Assembly (NCBI GenBank): GCA_024653825.1
Contig: JANLHF010000023.1
Span: forward strand, 1-32,335
Source: Patescibacteria group bacterium
GTDB lineage: Bacteria > Patescibacteriota > Minisyncoccia > Phycocordibacterales > Phycocordibacteraceae
Reading direction: 5' to 3'
Length of the DNA stretch: 32,335 nucleotides
Shown: positions 30,364 through 32,335 of the stretch, one piece after another
How the letters are laid out: every line of letters begins with the position of its first letter
Position numbering within the stretch: position 1 is the stretch's first letter
Notes under the pieces: generated by a model
Told to the model about the DNA's origin: nothing
Databases searched by the model: none
What the model saw: only the letters and a program-made list of their open reading frames with translations
Position numbers and translations under genes: made by a program

Positions 30364-31752
30364 TTATTTTTTATCGATTTTGAGTCCTAACTCCTTAAGC
30401 TGTTTGTCGGTCAATGACTTCGGTGCGTTCATCACCGCGGTCTGTCCGCCGCGCGTCATCGGGAAGGCCTGCACTTCGCGGAGCATCGTCTCGTCGGTGA
30501 GGTTCATGACGTTGCGTTCAATGCCGAGCCCGATGCCGCCGTGCGGAGGCGTGCCGTACTTGAAGGCTTGGAGCATATGTCCGATTTTTTCTTCAAGATC
30601 TTCGCCGGTGAAGCCCATTACTTTATAGGTTGCCTCAAGAATCTCCGGCTTATGCGCGCGGATGGATCCCCCGCCCGACTCATAGCCGTTGCAGACGAGG
30701 TCGTACTGCGTCGTGAGGATATCGCCGATATTCTCACCCCTCATCAGCCAGTCAATATGTTCGGGAATCGGCATCGAAAACGGATTGTGCGTGAAGGTCC
30801 ACCCTCCCCCATCGGTCTTTTCAAAAAATGGGAAATTCACCACCCAGGCGTAGGCGAGGATGCCCTTTTCTTTATCTTCTTCGGTGCGCATATCAAATTT
30901 GTCCGAACCATATTTTTCCATTGCATCTTTATAGGAAATGCGCGGGAAGGGCTTCTGTTTAATAGTGTGACCCATCGCCTCCACTGCCGTCGTTATCATC
31001 TCCTCGATGGTCGCCATTACATCCTCCATTTCCACGAAGGACATCTCGACGTCGATTTGCGAGTGTTCAAATCCACGGTCGGCGCGCAGGTCCTCATCGC
31101 GGATACAACGTGCGATCTGGAAGTAGCGTTCGAACCCTGCCGTCATCAGAAGTTGCTTGTACTGCTGGGGAGACTGCGGAAGTGCATAAAACTTACCTGG
31201 GTTGAGACGCGAGGGCACGACGAAGTCGCGCGAACCTTCAGGAGTCGATTCGGTAAGAAGCGGCGTCTCTATCTCGGTAAAGTCGTGCTTAAAGAGATAT
31301 TCGCGACAGTGCTGAATGAATTCGCTTCGTGTTTTTATATTCTTCTGCATTCGCTTCGAGCGCAGGTCGAGATAGCGATACTTCGCGCGGACGCCTTCGT
31401 CGATGCCGGCTGTGTCGCCGGAAATATCAAATGGCATCGCGTCTGACGGATTCAAAATTTCAATCGCCTTAACCTCGAGCTCAATGTCGCCGTTCTGGCG
31501 GTCGGCCTGAGCATTCTTTTCTGGACGTTTATTGACGACGCCCTCTACGCGGACAACGTATTCATTACGGATATCCTTAGCCGCCTCCATCGCTGGGCTC
31601 GAGGGAAGGACGACGCCCTGCACCAGCCCCGAGCGGTCGCGGAAGTCAAAGAAGACCATTTTCCCTTGGTCTCTTCGCACATCCACCCAACCCGAAATCG
31701 AGACCGTCTCTCCCACTTTCTCCCTCAACTCCCTAATAAGTGTCCGTTCCAT
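30364..31752 (-). CDS. aspS: Aspartyl-tRNA synthetase, compact form without GAD domain
   Basis: AspS is a class II synthetase charging tRNA-Asp. The anticodon-binding OB domain (ISGWVDVRRDQGKMVFFDFRDRSG, about 19-42) is followed by motif 1, motif 2 (CIRDEDLRADRGFEHSQIDVE, about 216-236) and motif 3 (GIGLGIER, 406-413). GYESGGGSIRAHKPE and AFKYGTPPHGG are of the bacterial type. Yet the chain passes directly from YGSDKFDMR to WVVNFPFFE, where bacterial enzymes carry a GAD domain of about 120 residues, so it has 462 residues instead of about 590. The Met at 31752 is the family start; TAATTT lies 7 nt upstream of it. The earlier Met at 31809 would overlap trpS. Confidence 0.94.
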   Translation of the reverse strand: MERTLIRELREKVGETVSISGWVDVRRDQGKMVFFDFRDRSGLVQGVVLPSSPAMEAAKDIRNEYVVRVEGVVNKRPEKNAQADRQNGDIELEVKAIEILNPSDAMPFDISGDTAGIDEGVRAKYRYLDLRSKRMQKNIKTRSEFIQHCREYLFKHDFTEIETPLLTESTPEGSRDFVVPSRLNPGKFYALPQSPQQYKQLLMTAGFERYFQIARCIRDEDLRADRGFEHSQIDVEMSFVEMEDVMATIEEMITTAVEAMGHTIKQKPFPRISYKDAMEKYGSDKFDMRTEEDKEKGILAYAWVVNFPFFEKTDGGGWTFTHNPFSMPIPEHIDWLMRGENIGDILTTQYDLVCNGYESGGGSIRAHKPEILEATYKVMGFTGEDLEEKIGHMLQAFKYGTPPHGGIGLGIERNVMNLTDETMLREVQAFPMTRGGQTAVMNAPKSLTDKQLKELGLKIDKK

Positions 31753-31762
31753 AGAATTTAAA

Positions 31763-32335
31763 TTATGCCACGCCGATAGCTTTTCGTACCTGTTCCATTT
31801 TTGCCTCACTCACATAGCGCGCCTCGCGCTTCCCGCTCTCGAGTACTTCATCCACGATGCTGGAATCCTTCTGAAGCTCTTCATACTTCGTGCGCATCGG
31901 GGCGAGATACCGGTCGAGATCCTCGATGAGAGTCTCTTTCAGAGTCTTATAGCTGCCCTTATGTTCCTCATAGAGCGGATCCAGTGTCTGTTCGCTCCTA
32001 AAGAGTCGGTGTATCCGATACACGTTCTGCGGAGCGACCTGCCCTGAGCTTGTCGAAGGGTCGCCGGAGTCGGTCACGATACCCATCACCGCTTTCGCGA
32101 GTTCGTCGCGCGAAGCGAAAAGAGGAATGACATTGCCGTAGCTCTTACTCATCTTCTGTCCGTCGGTACCGGGCACCACTGCGACATCCGGCAGAATGTA
32201 CGGCTCGGGAAGTGTGAAGACTTCTGTTTTAAAAACACGATTAAACTTTTCTGCGGTGTCGCGTGCTATTTCAATATGTTGTTTCTGATCAGCGCCGACA
32301 GGGACGACGACGGCGTCGTAGAGGAGGATATCGGC
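31763..32335 (-). CDS. trpS: Tryptophanyl-tRNA synthetase (5' end beyond the window)
   Basis: TrpS is a class I synthetase charging tRNA-Trp. The frame is open to the right edge: before the track's start (a GTG at 32179) the translation reads ADILLYDAVVVPVGADQKQH and IEIARDTAEKFNRVF, which is the TrpRS core, then GTDGQKMSKSYGN with the KMSKS loop. The N-terminal HIGH motif lies outside the window. A variable loop after VTDS is encoded by a REP-like sequence (GDPSTSSGQ). The C-terminal helical domain looks complete and ends VRKAIGVA. The aspS start is 10 nt downstream, so the two are probably one transcript. Confidence 0.94.
   Translation of the reverse strand, partial: ADILLYDAVVVPVGADQKQHIEIARDTAEKFNRVFKTEVFTLPEPYILPDVAVVPGTDGQKMSKSYGNVIPLFASRDELAKAVMGIVTDSGDPSTSSGQVAPQNVYRIHRLFRSEQTLDPLYEEHKGSYKTLKETLIEDLDRYLAPMRTKYEELQKDSSIVDEVLESGKREARYVSEAKMEQVRKAIGVA
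32035..32063. repeat. REP-like short palindromic element inside trpS
   Basis: CCCTGAGCTTGTCGAAGGG, with complementary CGACC/GGTCG ends, lies in frame and encodes DPSTSSGQ in a variable loop. I recall this core (CCTTCGACAAGCTCAGG) as a dispersed repeat in many bacterial genomes, including metagenome bins. That is from memory. It is present once in this window. Confidence 0.6.

Noticed and set aside
30541-31446. 301-aa plus-strand ORF
   Set aside because: It lies entirely antisense to aspS, whose motifs are unmistakable. Its translation has no recognisable domain.
31753-31809. Upstream Met of aspS at 31809
   Set aside because: The extra residues are the trpS end read in another frame. AspRS N-termini align with MERTL at 31752.
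31753-32335. Possible T-box or other riboswitch before aspS and other synthetase genes
   Set aside because: The gaps before aspS, gltX and cysS are 10 nt or less, leaving no room for a leader RNA. The trpS leader is outside the window.
12322-32335. Alternative genetic code (TGA as Gly, as in some CPR)
   Set aside because: TGA ends dnaB, cysS, murG and gltX at the expected protein lengths, often overlapping the next start.

Overview
The window looks like a piece of a Candidatus Patescibacteria (CPR) chromosome, most likely Parcubacteria. This is inferred from gene content, not from a marker phylogeny. The clues are a giant GNVGIGTTSP-repeat surface protein with a C-terminal S74 chaperone, short or altered housekeeping enzymes (an AspRS without the GAD domain, a MraY with substituted acidic residues, a CorA without GMN), very tight gene packing and a membrane protein with a CPR-style 'YLPDC...GYSPAANC' domain. 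TGA is used as a stop by several genes, so this is not a code-25 lineage.

Layout. (1) 2-12325 (+): the 3' part of one giant fibre-like gene whose start lies before the window. (2) 12322-16669 (-): corA-like, cysS, dnaB and recR, tail to tail with the giant gene. (3) 16711-18427 (+): an S41 protease and rplI, ending in a symmetric terminator shared with the facing rpmA (-, 18551-18823). (4) 18843-20136 (+): a membrane protein, a LOG-family enzyme and an unlisted 37-aa membrane peptide. (5) 20187-27902 (-): an unlisted 59-aa membrane protein, then a cell-envelope run transcribed scpB, dacA-like, mraY, ftsW, murG, gltX, M23 peptidase. (6) 27966-29207 (-): an AT-rich orphan with a PsbP-like domain, lying between near-duplicate promoters. 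(7) 29265-32335 (-): trpS (cut by the window edge), aspS, scpA and a small membrane protein.

Functionally, mraY, murG, ftsW, the D-Ala-D-Ala carboxypeptidase and the M23 hydrolase cover lipid II synthesis, septal polymerisation and remodelling. ScpA/ScpB and DnaB/RecR cover chromosome handling, and four aminoacyl-tRNA synthetases plus L9 and L27 cover translation. The giant protein is probably exported and trimeric, and could mediate attachment.

The most unusual regulatory signal is a repeated start-site layout. Twelve genes have a -10-like hexamer ending 6-8 nt before the start codon, usually as an extended TGn form, and without a usable Shine-Dalgarno site. This points to leaderless mRNAs. 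It also helps choose the starts of corA, dnaB and scpB, and supports the two small genes that are missing from the ORF track. No tRNA, rRNA, CRISPR array or insertion sequence was seen. The only stretch over 300 nt without a listed ORF (20001-20424) holds the two small genes and a hairpin between them.
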